Assembly: GCA_040357565.1 (NCBI GenBank)
Contig: JBDODJ010000002.1
Origin: Cercozoa sp. M6MM
Taxonomy: Eukaryota > Endomyxa: Ascetosporea
Length of the DNA: 64,000 nt
Direction: 5' to 3' (one strand)
Shown: positions 44,701 through 58,077 of the stretch, piece by piece
Layout: each line of letters starts with the position of its first letter
Numbering within the stretch: position 1 is the stretch's first letter
The notes under the pieces: generated by a model
Told to the model about the DNA's origin: nothing
Database searches by the model: none
What the model saw: the letters and a program-made list of their open reading frames with translations, nothing else
Made by a program: the position numbers and the translations under genes

Positions 44701-47700
44701 ACGACAAGTGACAGCAGCAGCAGCACGTCCAACAGCTCCGACTCTTCCGCAGTAAGCAAGAGCACATTCGCAATGCGACACGCGTTGCTTCGCTTCGCTG
44801 CTCGAGTCGCCAGTTTCGCTGACAGTGACGAAGCGACAGACGAGATCTACGACGAAGCGCTTGACGTCATTCATCACGCTCTCGGTTCTGAGGTTGCTTT
44901 TGCTTTTGATTTTGCTTTTGCAGGCTTTGCTCTTGCTTGTCCAATTCTTTGAGTCAAAGAAAGAGAGAAAGCGTAGGGCACAACGGCGCTGTTGTTGCGT
45001 TTGCTGAGCGGCGCAGCGGCGCGCTTCGGTCGCAGTGACATTGCAGAACGGTTGTTGGGTCGCGCCAACGAAACACGCGCCTTGCGAGCTTTGTTTCTTG
45101 TACGTGAACTTAAACCCTATTATTTGGTCAAAGCAAACAGTGTATCTGATATAGACGAAACGGCTCGGCAAGTGCCCAGTAGAGCAGAGTGCTCAGGTGG
45201 CTGCAGAACTTGGCAAAGCGAAAGTGGCCGAATCGCTGCTTTTGTCGCACAAGCGGAACGACGAAGCTGCTCGCTGGAGTGCCTGTCGGGGCCATTGGAA
45301 GCATGCGCTGAAGCTGTCGCAATCCAAGGAGCTTTTAATGCTTGTAGCTTTCATTTCTCTAAGGGGTGTAGCGTGAAAGAACCAAATGGAAAAAGAAATG
45401 CAGGCTGCACGACACTGTGCTGGAATGGGAAACGACGACGTTGCGTTGAAGTTTCTCGAGAAAGCCGACGGCTTAAGTGCGCATACACACGAATGGTTTC
45501 TACGCAGTCCGCAGGAATCGCTCGAAGACGCAGAGTTTGGTAGGAAGAAAAGAGGAATTGAGGCGAAGGAACGGAATAGAATGCAAAGCATTGTTTGAAA
45601 TAGAGGAGTCGCCGTGGCCGATTAAATGGCGAGCACGCGTTTGCGTGGCACGTGACCACGTACGTTCGTCGACACTACATCCCTTCTTTGCAAAACTTTG
45701 ACCATGTGTTAAGCTTAGATTCAAGATGGCGTGCGACTGCTGCGACAAATCGATGGTGCAATTAAAACTGACCGGAAGACGATCAGTAGTTAGTATATGT
45801 GGTGTGTTGCAGATCACAAAGGCGTCGTGCAGACGCTACTGCAGTTGAATCGACTCATTGACGCAGCCGAATACTGCGAGGTGTTGGGTATCCACAGCAA
45901 TATCGTTTAGCTCCTGGGTTAGTCAATTGAATACTGGAACTGCAATTGTTTAACAAACGCAAACAGGCGATGCGTGCCCGCACGAGGCGCTGCTGCTTTG
46001 CGCACGTGCTCTCGAGTATAGACTCACTCAAAAAAGTGACGAAAGCAACGACGGAAGCAACGACGGGAGCAGCGAAAACAGCGAGGAAAAGTACGTAGAT
46101 TGGGCACTTCGCTTTTTGCAAAAGTGCGCACCGCATCGCGCCGCTCTTTTCGCACATGCTCACGGTCGTCTGACTCGCGAGCTTGCGCTAGCTTTGTTAG
46201 GTGCCGTTCTTCGTCACCCTAGTGCATATTTCTTGACTCTTTCCCCAACGCAGAAGAGGACAACAGTATGCACCCGTACACGCGGTTTGGTCTGTCGCCG
46301 AAAGACGCGATGCGAAAAATGCTCGCCGAACTGCTGACGAAGCAAGAGGTTTCTTCGCTCGATGCTTCTAAATCTACTTATTTCTGACGTTAGGAAGATA
46401 CCTTTGATCTCACAGGACATTGCTTTGGCAACTCGGTTGCGTAAGGACGCGAATTTGCACGTTGATGTTGTAATCCCAACTTCAGTATCGCTTGAAACCA
46501 AATCAGCCTCTTTCTACCCCCCCCCCCCCCCAGACGAAGCAAGACGGCCAGGCTGCAGAGGGTGCATTGCGCCACGGCGACGCTCTCAAGGCGGCGCAAC
46601 TCTTTCTCGCTGGCGGTACTAAAACATACAGTTGCTCCCTTACCTTCAGTATTCTCGCAACCCCATCTATTGCAGGGTTGACGAAACAAGCGCTCCTTGC
46701 CTTGCAAGGCTGGCACGGGTACTCTCTGCAATCAACACCGGTTGAGTGAACTAAACAAAAGAATGAAAGCAGCGTGCCTGAAGAGTCGCTGTGCGAAGAG
46801 TTGCTTCAGACTGCCGAAACTCGTGAAGAGCGACACCAGTTCGCTGCTGCTCTCGGCGAGATTCTCGTGGTACGGCGGCTCTTTGCCTCACTACATTCGA
46901 GTAAAATTTCTGTTGCGCTCATACTTGAGTGCAGAAGAGAAAGGAACACGCTCGTGCGTGTAAGTACCTCGCACAAGCCGGCGACTACGACGGCGCCCTC
47001 AAAGCGCTCATTCGCGCGGATCGGCCGCGCAAAGGTGCGTCTTTGTTTACGTGTTTCAGGACAACTAAATTACCTTTGGTACCGCAGTTGCCTTCTTCGC
47101 GAAGAAACTTCGCGCCCACCCGCAGCTTCTCGAAAGTACAATTTCCAGCATTTTTTTGAATTGCTTCTGCTTCGAAACAAAGGATAAAATGCAGTTGCTG
47201 GAAACTACTTCCAGCGGCTGTTTTGGCGACTGGTCGACCATGAGACGTATTGCATTTATTTTCCACATTATCGTTTTTCTCGTTAAATTAATGATACTGT
47301 ACAGCGAAGGCCAAATCACTGCAGACGAAGCGCGAAAACTGCTGCTCCACTTCTACACCAAATGTAAGAGAACCGATATCCGTTGTTCTCTGTCGGTTTG
47401 AATGAAATGTCAGCGGGCAACAAGTCGCGAGTGCGACGCTTTCACGAAGCGATGCTGCTGCGGTGTATCGAAACACGTGACTACGATGCTGTAGGATTCA
47501 GCTTTGACAGCTACAGTTGTGGCTCTGTCATTTGAAGCATTGCAGGCCGAGCGAGAAGTGACGAACGCACTTCACAACACTTCGGAAAGTGACGAAGCTG
47601 AGCGATGGCGCAGTCTCACGAAGCAAGCGCAACAGCTGCACGACTTTCTGGCAGCGAGCGATCTGTTGCGCCAGCATCTGCTCGATGTGCACAACAACGG

Positions 47701-48065
47701 TGCAGCCCCGGATGGCGATGAAAACAACAAAATGGCGCGCGCCCTCGCCATGCTGCGTCCGCTCATCGAAAGCGACGAAAGCGACGTCACCGTGCGAAAG
47801 GTAAAGACTACCCGAAACTGGCACACGCCTTTTCGCACGGCCTATTTTGTGGTAGGGCGACGTGTACGGCTTGCTGGTCGAATTTTTCGACGCATTGGGC
47901 GACGCTCGACGTGTCACACTCTTGCTGAAAAAGATGTCTCGCCAGCTGCGTGTGCCACTATCCCAGTTTGTCGATCAAGAGCTGCTGCTGCGGTACGGTG
48001 TGGCTGAACCACACAACGAGGAGTTTTCTGCCGATGCAACTGACGACTCATCGCCTGCGTCGTAA
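41752..48065 (+). CDS. IFT140: Intraflagellar transport protein IFT140 (IFT-A core)
   Basis: It is a core subunit of the IFT-A complex, needed for retrograde transport and membrane-protein entry in cilia and flagella. The N-terminal WD40 part is clear: CLRWHPKLPLCVIGWSDGAL (42124-42185), EASMTGLAWSGGSASLFVSC, DTLGRLKLWRMANDAVEECN and NAPAVAYCGGADVRIFDFAS, with further blades to about 44500. From about 44990 the TPR-like half follows: FGRSDIAERLLGRANETRAL, ARHCAGMGNDDVALKFLEKA with DGLSAHTHEWFL, TLLQLNRLIDAAEYCEVL and DVLP-like helices near 47500. The last exons give MARALAMLRPLIESDESD, GDVYGLLVEFFDALGDARRV and LKKMSRQLRVPLSQFVDQEL, ending DATDDSSPAS, which corresponds to the conserved 'GDVYGFLVEH' and 'RLPLANMSYYVS' C-terminus of IFT140. 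The start is uncertain; an in-frame exon begins at 41716 and the first ATG in it is 41752. Confidence 0.88.
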
Positions 48066-48696
48066 GGTCATTCTGCACGGCTCCTGCGATCGCCAGCTCA
48101 TTCAAAGCATGGTGACGGTTCCGTGCCAGTTAGCTAACAACGCAAGCGTGTTCGTTAGTTCAGTCTACCAACTAAGAAACCAGGGACTGTAGGTAGTTTT
48201 TCGATTTGCGTTAACAGCCACGCACTACGCTGCTGCACTAGAAGAGAGTCCGGTATAGCCTAGCAGTCACCGACACGGTACTTCAGGCGCGGCGTTTAGC
48301 GCAATGCAAAGCAAGAGCACTGCACGCGCACCGACGATGGTAACGATGCGTAGTCATTCGATCAAAAATAAACTGAAAACTACTGACTTAAATACACGCG
48401 CGGAATGCTATCGGATGTCCTGACGCGTCACTACATGACGTACCGTCCGTCGATGATACACGCCATGCGGGTATGACGGGGTTTTTCGAGGAAAAACCGA
48501 ACCCCCCCCCCCCAATATCTACCCTTTAACCCCTTAACCCGTAACCCTTCGCCTCTTTACCCTTTACCCATCTTACCCCTAACCTCTCCGCTCGATTTGA
48601 TTCTGATTTTGCCTCGAAAAACCCCGCCATACCCGCGCCATGCCCCGCACCGCCGACGGTTATCGAATTTAGATTCAACGGACATCGGATTTAAAA
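48066..48696. other. Intergenic between convergent genes, with an inverted repeat
   Basis: This holds the 3' ends of IFT140 and PI4K beta, and the C-rich inverted-repeat structure at 48464-48641. Nothing coding is seen. Confidence 0.6.
48464..48641. repeat. Inverted repeat with C-rich, CCCTTAACCC-like loop
   Basis: Arm 1 (48464-48491) reads CATGCGGGTATGACGGGGTT then TTTCGAGG. Arm 2 (48612-48641) is its near-complement, starting CCTCGAAAAACCCCGCCATA. Outer flanks continue an imperfect match (CGTCCGTCG against CGCCGACGG). The 120-base interior is C-rich and holds CTTTAACCCCTTAACCC. Arm 1 also contains its own small hairpin (GGTTTTTCGAGGAAAAACC). Confidence 0.8.
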
Positions 48697-51407
48697 TCAA
48701 TGGATGCCATTGGTGATGCGCTGGTACTGGTCGTACTGCGCAGTGCGCCAGTTTTGCATGCTGTTGTACACCATGGTGACGACGTGCTCCATGAGTGCAC
48801 CGTCGTCGAGATCGGCCACAAAGCGCGCACGCAACTCGCCCAATGCGTCCTGCCTCACGAACTGCCCAAAGGGAGGGGTTGTCGGTCGGGTAGATAGCTA
48901 GATAGGACAGGAGGTAGTTACACAGGGCAATGACGGTCCCTGCTGCATCACCGAGCAAAGCAGCACGAACTTGTCGACGTGTGCGCGCAGTGCCTGCAGT
49001 CCGCGGAACATGAGCACCTGGAAGTAGCTGAAGCACTCCGAGTCCTCGCCGCCCATTATGAGGATCTGCATCATATGGGGGGGGGGTAGATGTGGGTAGA
49101 GAGGTAAGGGGAGTAAGACAGCAGTACATCGTCGCGAGTCAGCTTGAAGGGCGCACTCTCAAAGTTGAGATTGCCACCCGGCGACGAGCCGAGAAGGAAG
49201 CCAAAGTCGATGTGCACCACTCTGCCATCACGGCACATGAGAATGTTTCCGTTGTGCCGGTCGCGCAGTGCCAGAATGTGCGCCACCAGCGCGTACGCTG
49301 CCTGCTCAGATCAAGCCAAGTCTCAGCAAAAGTTGCTTCACTCGAAACATCGCAAAGTTTTCACTCGAAACATCGCAAAGCTTTTTACTCGAAACATCGC
49401 AAAGCTATGCACTCAAAATTGCCGCAAAGCTTTGAAAAACGAAAGCGCCATGTACCGAGCTTTCGGCGAAGCGTCGCTGCGCAGCCTCGAGAGCGTCGTC
49501 GCCACCCTGCGCGAGGAAGCGTCGCTCGAACCACTGGTGCAGCGACACGGCCGGACGACGCGCCGCGAGCGTCTTCTTGAGCGAGTCGATGCTGACGGCA
49601 TCGAGCACGGTCTCCAGCACGCCACAGTCGGCGCCAGTCACAGTGACCGAGTAGGGCGTCAGTCGCAGCGGCAAACCGACGTGCTGCCACACGACGTGCA
49701 TGAGTGAGATGAGCTGCATGGCCAGATGCTCTTGTCGCAGGTCGTCGCCACCTTTGAAAATGTACGAAGCGAGCTGCTGCGACAAAGCTTTGCCATTCAG
49801 CAGACGCTGCGAGCGCTGCTGCCACGGCTCACCGAACACATCTTCGTCTTCGTCGCGCTCGTCTTTCGCTTCGCCTTTCGTCTCGCATTTCGCACCGTTT
49901 TTCGCATCGCTTTCGCGTTTCGCATCACTTTTCGCATCGCTACTCACGTCGCTTTTCGCATCGCTTTTCACATCGCTTTGCGTGCGCCGCAGACGACGCG
50001 CGATCTGCCAATCTGAGCAGAGGAGGTCGGGCGAGGCGCGCTCGCACTCGCACAGGAAGAGGAAGGGCACCTTGTCGCGCGACGACAGGCACACGGCCTC
50101 CTGGTGCAGGATGCGCGCCACCGCGATGTGCGGCTGCGACGCGAGATGCGGCGCTCCCAGCGGCACGTAGAGTCCGCGCGGAAGCTCGTGCTGCAGTCGC
50201 TCGAGCTGCTCCGACAGTTTCGCCTTCCTCCTGGCCTTGGAAACACCGCCTACTCAACAATACAATTTGAGAGGCTTTGAGTTGAGTTGAGTTGCTTTGC
50301 AATGAGTTGAGTTGAGTTGCTTTCATGAGTTGAATTGAGTTGCTTTGCGATATGAGTGGGGAGAGGGGTACCGAGGTAGTGCGAGACTCGCTCGAGCATA
50401 CGAAACAAGGCAGTGACGGCGTCGAAGTAGTCGCAGCGCAGCGTCTTCTCCTCAGCGACCTGTCGATGCAAGCTTGCGACGCTCAGAGCGTCGTCGCAAT
50501 CGATCGCGTCGATTTCGCGTGGTTCCGAGTCGAGCTCGCGTGTTTCAACAGTGCAGCAGGTGATTTCACTCGAAATTTCGCTTTCCTCGCTTTCGCTTGG
50601 AGAGCTTTCACTTCGAGAGCTGTCGCTTTGACAGCTTCGCGTGAGATCGTTGGTGCTTCCGCGCGGAGAACTCACTGGAGAGGCCGAGCGACTGCCGGAT
50701 TGCGTCAACTCGTCCGCGCGGAAGTGAGTTAGACTGTCGTGGTAGCGCGACGGCACGGCAGCGTTGACGGCAGCTTGCTCCACCTGCCCGAGCATCTCGC
50801 GACATCGCACGCTTTGCTCCGACTCGCGCGCGTAGCACAGCGACGCCTCCAGCAGCCACACCGTCTTGATGGCCACGTGCAGCGACTGCGCGCACCGGTA
50901 CAGCAACTCGCCGCGCAACGTGTGCGAAGCTGCCTCGGGCCACGCCACCTGCGGCCACAGACACATCAAAGCTTTTCAAGCAAAGCTTTTCAAGCACTTC
51001 GCAAGGTGAAGCAAGCACTTCGAAACAAAGTAAGAGAAATAAAGAGATAAACGAAAGGTACCACCAAAGCGACGAACTGCGGCAGCAAAAACTCGAACGC
51101 ATCGAGCGACAGGTTGTGCAACAATCGCGACGCTTGCGCGCGCGGCTTCTACTCACGTACACGTTTTCAAGCGCAACAACAAAGCGAAACAACACAAAGC
51201 GAAGCGAAATAACGCAAATTAAAGCGAAGCAACACAAACCGAAACGAAACGAAGCAATGCACGTTGAAACAAAGCAATGCACGCGAAACAAAGCGAAACA
51301 AGCAGTACCTTGGGACCGCGAAAGAGCATGCGAAGCACGCCCCAGGCGTCGAAGCGCGCATCGGCCGCACCCGTGATGTCACGGCGGAAACGCTCACGAG
51401 AGTCCAT
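48697..51407 (-). CDS. PI4KB: Phosphatidylinositol 4-kinase beta (PIK1-type)
   Basis: It phosphorylates phosphatidylinositol at the 4-position, mainly at the Golgi. The ATG at 51407 gives MDSRERFRRDITGAADARF. The helical PIK part has LLHNLSLDAFEFLLPQFVAL and LYRCAQSLHVAIKTVWLLEA. A Ser-rich linker (SRSASPVSSPRGSTNDLTRS) and an acidic SDAKSD-type repeat region (49865-49975) follow. The kinase lobe has PRGLYVPLGAP, AVCLSSRDKVPFLFLCECE, IFKGGDDLRQEHLAMQLISL, LTPYSVTVTGADCGVLETVL, the catalytic LRDRHNGNILM (near 49250), HIDFGFLLGSSPGGNLNFES and FKLTRDD. The last exon ends YDQYQRITNGIH, stop at 48697, matching the family C-terminus 'YDGFQYLTNGI'. The catalytic DRHNGN and DFGF motifs are intact. 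Introns carry AAGC and GAGTT repeats. Confidence 0.93.
49325..49425. repeat. Tandem repeat in a PI4K beta intron, about 27 bp unit
   Basis: CACTCGAAACATCGCAAAG plus a T-rich spacer recurs three to four times (near 49338, 49361, 49387, with a degenerate last copy). It fills most of one intron. Confidence 0.8.
50277..50352. repeat. GAGTT pentamer tract in a PI4K beta intron
   Basis: GAGTTGAGTTGAGTTGCTTTG units recur three times. In the transcript strand this reads CAACT. Similar tracts occur in introns of the PUB-PP2C gene (59195-59255 and 60000-60062). Confidence 0.85.
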
Positions 51408-51747
51408 CTTTCGTCAGCGACACCGGGATCTCGCGTGAGCAGGCCAAAGAAAAAACACAGTCGATTTCGTCAGACAACGAACTTCGGTTCTCTGCGTGCT
51501 ATCGATCGGGCATCCACGCTCAAATCAATACAATGTGTTTCGCGCCGTATCGAGCACCTCTCGTGTGAACTCGTAGCACAGCACGCCTTGTGAGCACACT
51601 GAAGACGCGAGGAACAATACACAACTCTCGATTCTCGGTTTGATGATTGGCAGACATTTGTGGGCCGTTTGGACCACCACAAATAAAAAAAGGTTAAAAG
51701 TCGTTGTTTCAAGTTGTTTTAGTGCTATGGTAGCAGATCGTATCAGC

Positions 51748-53832
<2,085 letters not shown>

Positions 53833-54427
53833 TTTGGCACCTTTCTCACCTTCGCCTTCGCTGTCTTCGTCCTTGATCTTCGCTATTTCGATTCCTTCCT
53901 GCACGGAGATTGATCTCTATCTTCTCTAGCGCTCTTGAGCACACTCTGCTGCACAGATCGTGCGTCAATCTATTGCTGAATTCGGCTGCGTTTCTTCCTC
54001 CAATTTTCTGGGTCCAGTACGCAGGGCACTAATTCCCGACAGAAAGCAGACAGCTAAAGCAGCCTGCGTCTCTCGAGAAGCAGGCTCAGAATCTGCACGT
54101 TTGGTCAAAAGATTGGTACAAGGAAACGCCGCCTCTGCCGCTTTAAACTCATAAAACAGGTGCATAATCTAATGGGCAAGCTTATGCATTAATTTAAGCG
54201 TATATGCTGACACAACTTGCATTTTTCTTTTTTTGGAGTACGCTTGTTCTGTGTAGGCTCTTCACAGAAACCAATGATGTTCGCACAACCCTAATTCGCT
54301 CAAGTTGACTCTCGGTTTATGAAGTAAGAAGCAGTTTGGCCCGAAGAGCTTTCGGGCGCACGCAGCGCGCAACAAAACAGGGAGTTTCGATTCGCGAGCA
54401 AAAAGAAGTTTTGCTTTTCCAAGAGAG
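53833..54427. other. Divergent intergenic region, no gene supported
   Basis: This lies between katanin (-) and the type II membrane protein (+). Part of it (53833-53910) is an open extension of the katanin frame. An additional short open stretch at 53960-54154 lacks any family signal. Confidence 0.45.
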
Positions 54428-57256
54428 ATGCAACGCAGTGGGCCTTACGTGCCTCAACGACCAGGTTTGAACACTGGCGGCGACGGCGGATTTCACGATG
54501 TCGCCATATTTTCTCTTGGCGATCACGGACTGCCGTGTACTGCACCGGGACCAGCGGCAGCTTCAACGCTGTTTCAGAGCGAAGATGAGTCGCCGCAACG
54601 ATCACTATTGCAGCGAGCGGTCCTGTTCTTTGCGCTGTTCATTCTGGCAGTGCTTTTGCCTCGCACAATAATCTTCGACCTGTCACGGTCTCCATCGGTC
54701 GAATCGAGCGCGAACTCAAGTCTACCAACGTCGCAGGTGACTTTGCCTGTGTTGGCACGAATGAAAACTGAGAGGGCACCGGCACAACAAGCGCGAGTAC
54801 AGCAAGCAGTGTTCCCGGCGCTTGGCTTGCGAGCTTTAGAGACTGAAGTACGCAGCGTGCTCGTGCACGACACTGGACGACGCGAGTCGATACTACCTCT
54901 CACTGTGGCAGTGCTGTATCGCGAGACTTTGCTTGGGTGACTCTTTGTTCAAAGTGTGCGTTTCGTTTCGTACCAGAGTAAAAACGCATTGTACACTGAC
55001 TACAGGTGCCGAGACATGACGAATTTCATCTCCGACAAGTTCGCGACCGTGTTCGTGATGCAGAAGGACGTGGCCGAAGTGCTCGAAGTACCGCGACTCT
55101 TCCGACCTGGTAGGAGAGTCTGTTTTCTCGGGATGATCGTTTAAAGTCCTGCAACGTCTTGTGTGTGAAGATTCGACTGGTGTTGCTCCCGTTAGCAAGT
55201 CTCCTCATGTTGGTATCAGTCAGTTGCTTTGTCACTGGCCAATACAAAACTATAAAACATATAAATATTCGGTTGATCGGCTCCTCACTCTAGGTTTGGT
55301 GATGCTGAACGACTACAAAGGCGACAACTGGGCCAGAGCTGTAGCGTTTGCCTACTTACACCATGGCGGCATCGCTGTTCCGAATGGCACAAGTAAATTC
55401 ACAAAGCTAAAAATTTACTCTTCAATCTTCAAATTTCCGTCAAAATCCTGCAAATATTAGAGAAATTTGACGAAATTCTGCGACACAAGGTGCCACGTCC
55501 GTTACATGAGGATTTTGGTGACTTCATGATGGCGTCGAACTGCGATATCATCCCGATCAAATTCCCGACCTCGCGCATGTTGAAACCTTCAGTAAATCCA
55601 TTTGTTCTCCAACTGACGGCTGCTTTTGTTTCTTTTCCATTTCAGTTATCGAAGCAGGTGCAAGAATCGTTTGTTCGAACTTGCGAAGTGGCGCGGCAGC
55701 TTCGAAACGAGAGCTTATTCACCTTGGTGCTATGCTTACACAACTTGTGTTCACCCATGCGAACGCATTGAACAGGCTCCGATACTGTACGAAAGCCAAG
55801 AACTCGGACGAAACAAAGGAAGATTGACAGTGCATGTACGATACAGTCTTTGTCAGTTTCTTCAGTTTTTGTTTTTCAATGACTCTTGCGATTCTTAAAA
55901 AAGGGAGACCAAAAGAAAATGCGACCCTTCAAGAAGAGCTTTCTCGAAGAGGCGACATACTTTTCCGAAGCGCACGCTGTTTTGTATGACTTGCAACGCT
56001 TACGCCAGAACAACTGTGCGGTCGCCGTCGATTATTTTCGTTCCGCATGGAAGCACTTGCAGGTCAGTCAATCACACTCGCTTGTTGGGTTAGCTTTTGA
56101 TCTTATAACTTTCCCACTGTAGTCAGAACACACTGTCTTGCGACCGTTCTTGTGAGATTAACGTCTTATTGCCACTCCGGCACCTTTAATTCCCCTGTCC
56201 TTAATTTCTGTTTCAGAAAGAAGCACGGTCTGCGAGCCTTTCGACTGCAAACACATCCTCTGTTCTTCGATGCAGCAGGTACTGTATGGCACTGACCTGT
56301 TTTTCCTTCTGTGTTTGTGTCGCCTGCTTGCTGAATCGAATGAAACAATTCAAAAAGGAAGAGAAGCGTACCAGCTGACACCAGAGGTGCAGTATCCTTC
56401 TAACTCACTTCACTCAGTTGGAACTGTTTCAACTTGTGCAGAAACAAACAAAGCTGTGTGTCTTACACTGGCGTGAAGTAAGCAAACACTTGAGACCAGT
56501 GCAATGCTATCTCGACGCCAAGGCACTCAACTTCCCTTCTTTGACTGTTTTCTGGTAAATGTGTGACAACTGACTGCGTGACTTGTTTTATGGTTTCTCT
56601 TTTTCAGCAACGAGTTCATTCACGCTCACTTTGGACCTTCGTGGGTGCCTGCAAGGCTAGCCAAAGCTCCCATGAAAATGAAAGGTGCTTTCATAAAACG
56701 CACCCAACTGAAGCCCCGAGAAAGTGTGAAATATTGCAGACCCGCTGGCGCACGATTTGCTTGTGTACGTGCTACAAACGCTCGGCTACGAGCTTGAAAG
56801 CGAAAACGACAGCACAATTAAGTTCCGCATGTTTGCGCCGCATTGGGCGATTCGGCATTACGCGCACGCTGGTACAGTGAGCTCGAGCCTAAATTAGTAT
56901 CTTGTTGTTCACTATTGACTTTGCGTTTTGGTGTCTGTGATGCTGCAGTTCAGTTGGTTGACATGGACACTGCACCTCTGAACGATCGCCGTGCCTGTTT
57001 CATGACCCTCCGCAACAACAAATCCAAGTAAAATGAGCCTCAGTCTTTTACATTATTTAAGTGTTTTTGCCGATACAATGATGACAATGTTTCGCTGTGT
57101 CGCAGACTCTTTGGCCTCAGGATGCGCAGAGACTGGTACTGGCTAAATGTCCATACTGGCAGCATTCCTCAGTCCCATTTTCTTGACAGGAAGCCACGGC
57201 ATAACCGGACACTCACGTTGCCAGGTGATCCAAATATTGGCGAACCTGTGAACTGA
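54428..57256 (+). CDS. Type II membrane protein, unknown function (Golgi enzyme-like)
   Basis: The N-terminus MQRSGPYVPQRPGLNTGGDG is followed by a single strong membrane span, AVLFFALFILAVLLPRTIIF (54616-54680), and a long luminal part with sequon NSS. Later exons are DMTNFISDKFATVFVMQKDV, GLVMLNDYKGDNWARAVAFA, YLHHGGIAVPN, ASNCDIIPIKFPTSRMLKP, AYSPWCYAYTTCVHPCERIE, PFKKSFLEEATYFSEAHAVL and KHGLRAFRLQTHPLFFDAAG. Then come HAHFGPSWVPARLAKAPMKM, LAHDLLVYVLQTLGYELESE and RRDWYWLNVHTGSIPQ, with the end DPNIGEPVN at 57256. Short N-tail, one TM and large Cys-containing luminal region is the layout of Golgi glycosyl- or sulfotransferases, but no signature motif is recognised. The final splice (AA|A, phase 2) fixes the last frame. 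Confidence 0.5.
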
Positions 57257-58077
57257 AGAACATTGACATCGGATACCCCGTACTCATTCAATTACTTTTT
57301 TGTTGTCCAGTTGGCGCGATCGTCGGCTTGCACCACCAACCGCCTCTGTGACCCTAGTTGACGTGAACTAGATTCGGGGACGCAGACGTACCACGTCAGT
57401 GCTGAACGGACCTGCGCTGAACAACCTCGATAATTTACGTATCGTACGCGTATATAGTAAGTATGTTACAGCATGATCTACTGTATCCGCGCGGAAGCCA
57501 CTTTAAGACTCACAAAATACCTTAAGATAAATGTGGAAGTTGTTGACGTGTGTTCGCTGGTACCCTGACCTACTTTTTCAGCTGAACTCAAAAAAGAGCT
57601 CTCTCGACCAAGTACTAGGTACTCTGATCTCCAAAACCAGTTGCTTCGCTTCTACCCGACCTCTGTCTTTCCAGAGGCCTTTCTTCATTTCTTCCTTCTG
57701 ACTACCCGGCCGGGCCTCTCTTCCTTCTCGACCACTCGAGTCTACATCCTGTACTTTGCCCACCCTATCTTGGGGTAACTACGCGACGTCTGAACTGACT
57801 ACGTCTGCTGACTCAATTCTTCATGTCGATTCCATTTGTTTCTTTAGTCTTTTTCCTATAGCACTTTCGTTTTATTGCGTTGCACTGCCAAACGAAAGCC
57901 CCCATTTCTGAAAGGCTGCGGTTACAAATAGCACACTAGTCGAGTGAACGCAAACTACTCCCATTGCATTGATTCACGTCAGCTCGCGCCAAATCCGATC
58001 GAAGGAAACTAAAGAGGTCGCGACGGGGGGCCGATCAGGCACAAGTATCCGTATGACAGACACACCCGACCATCCTT
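57257..58077. other. Intergenic with dispersed repeat; no gene
   Basis: Apart from the dispersed repeat (57460-57780), nothing coding or structured is recognised. Two gene 3' ends face each other here. Confidence 0.55.
57460..57780. repeat. Dispersed repeat, copy 2 (rearranged relative to copy 1)
   Basis: TATGTTACAGCATGATCTAC (57462) and CTGTATCCGCGC match 35852-35885 directly. The next blocks (GTTCGCTGGTACCCTGACCT at 57552 and TTTTTTGAGTTC/TCTCTCGACC on the opposite strand at 57589-57640) match copy 1 in reverse complement. CTTTCCAGAGGCCTTTCTTC (57668) and TTGGGGTAACT (57770) are again in the same direction. So this is an internally inverted second copy. Confidence 0.65.

Noticed and set aside
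49325-49425. CRISPR-like array
   Set aside because: The units are adjacent with no unique spacers of constant length, and the host is a eukaryote.
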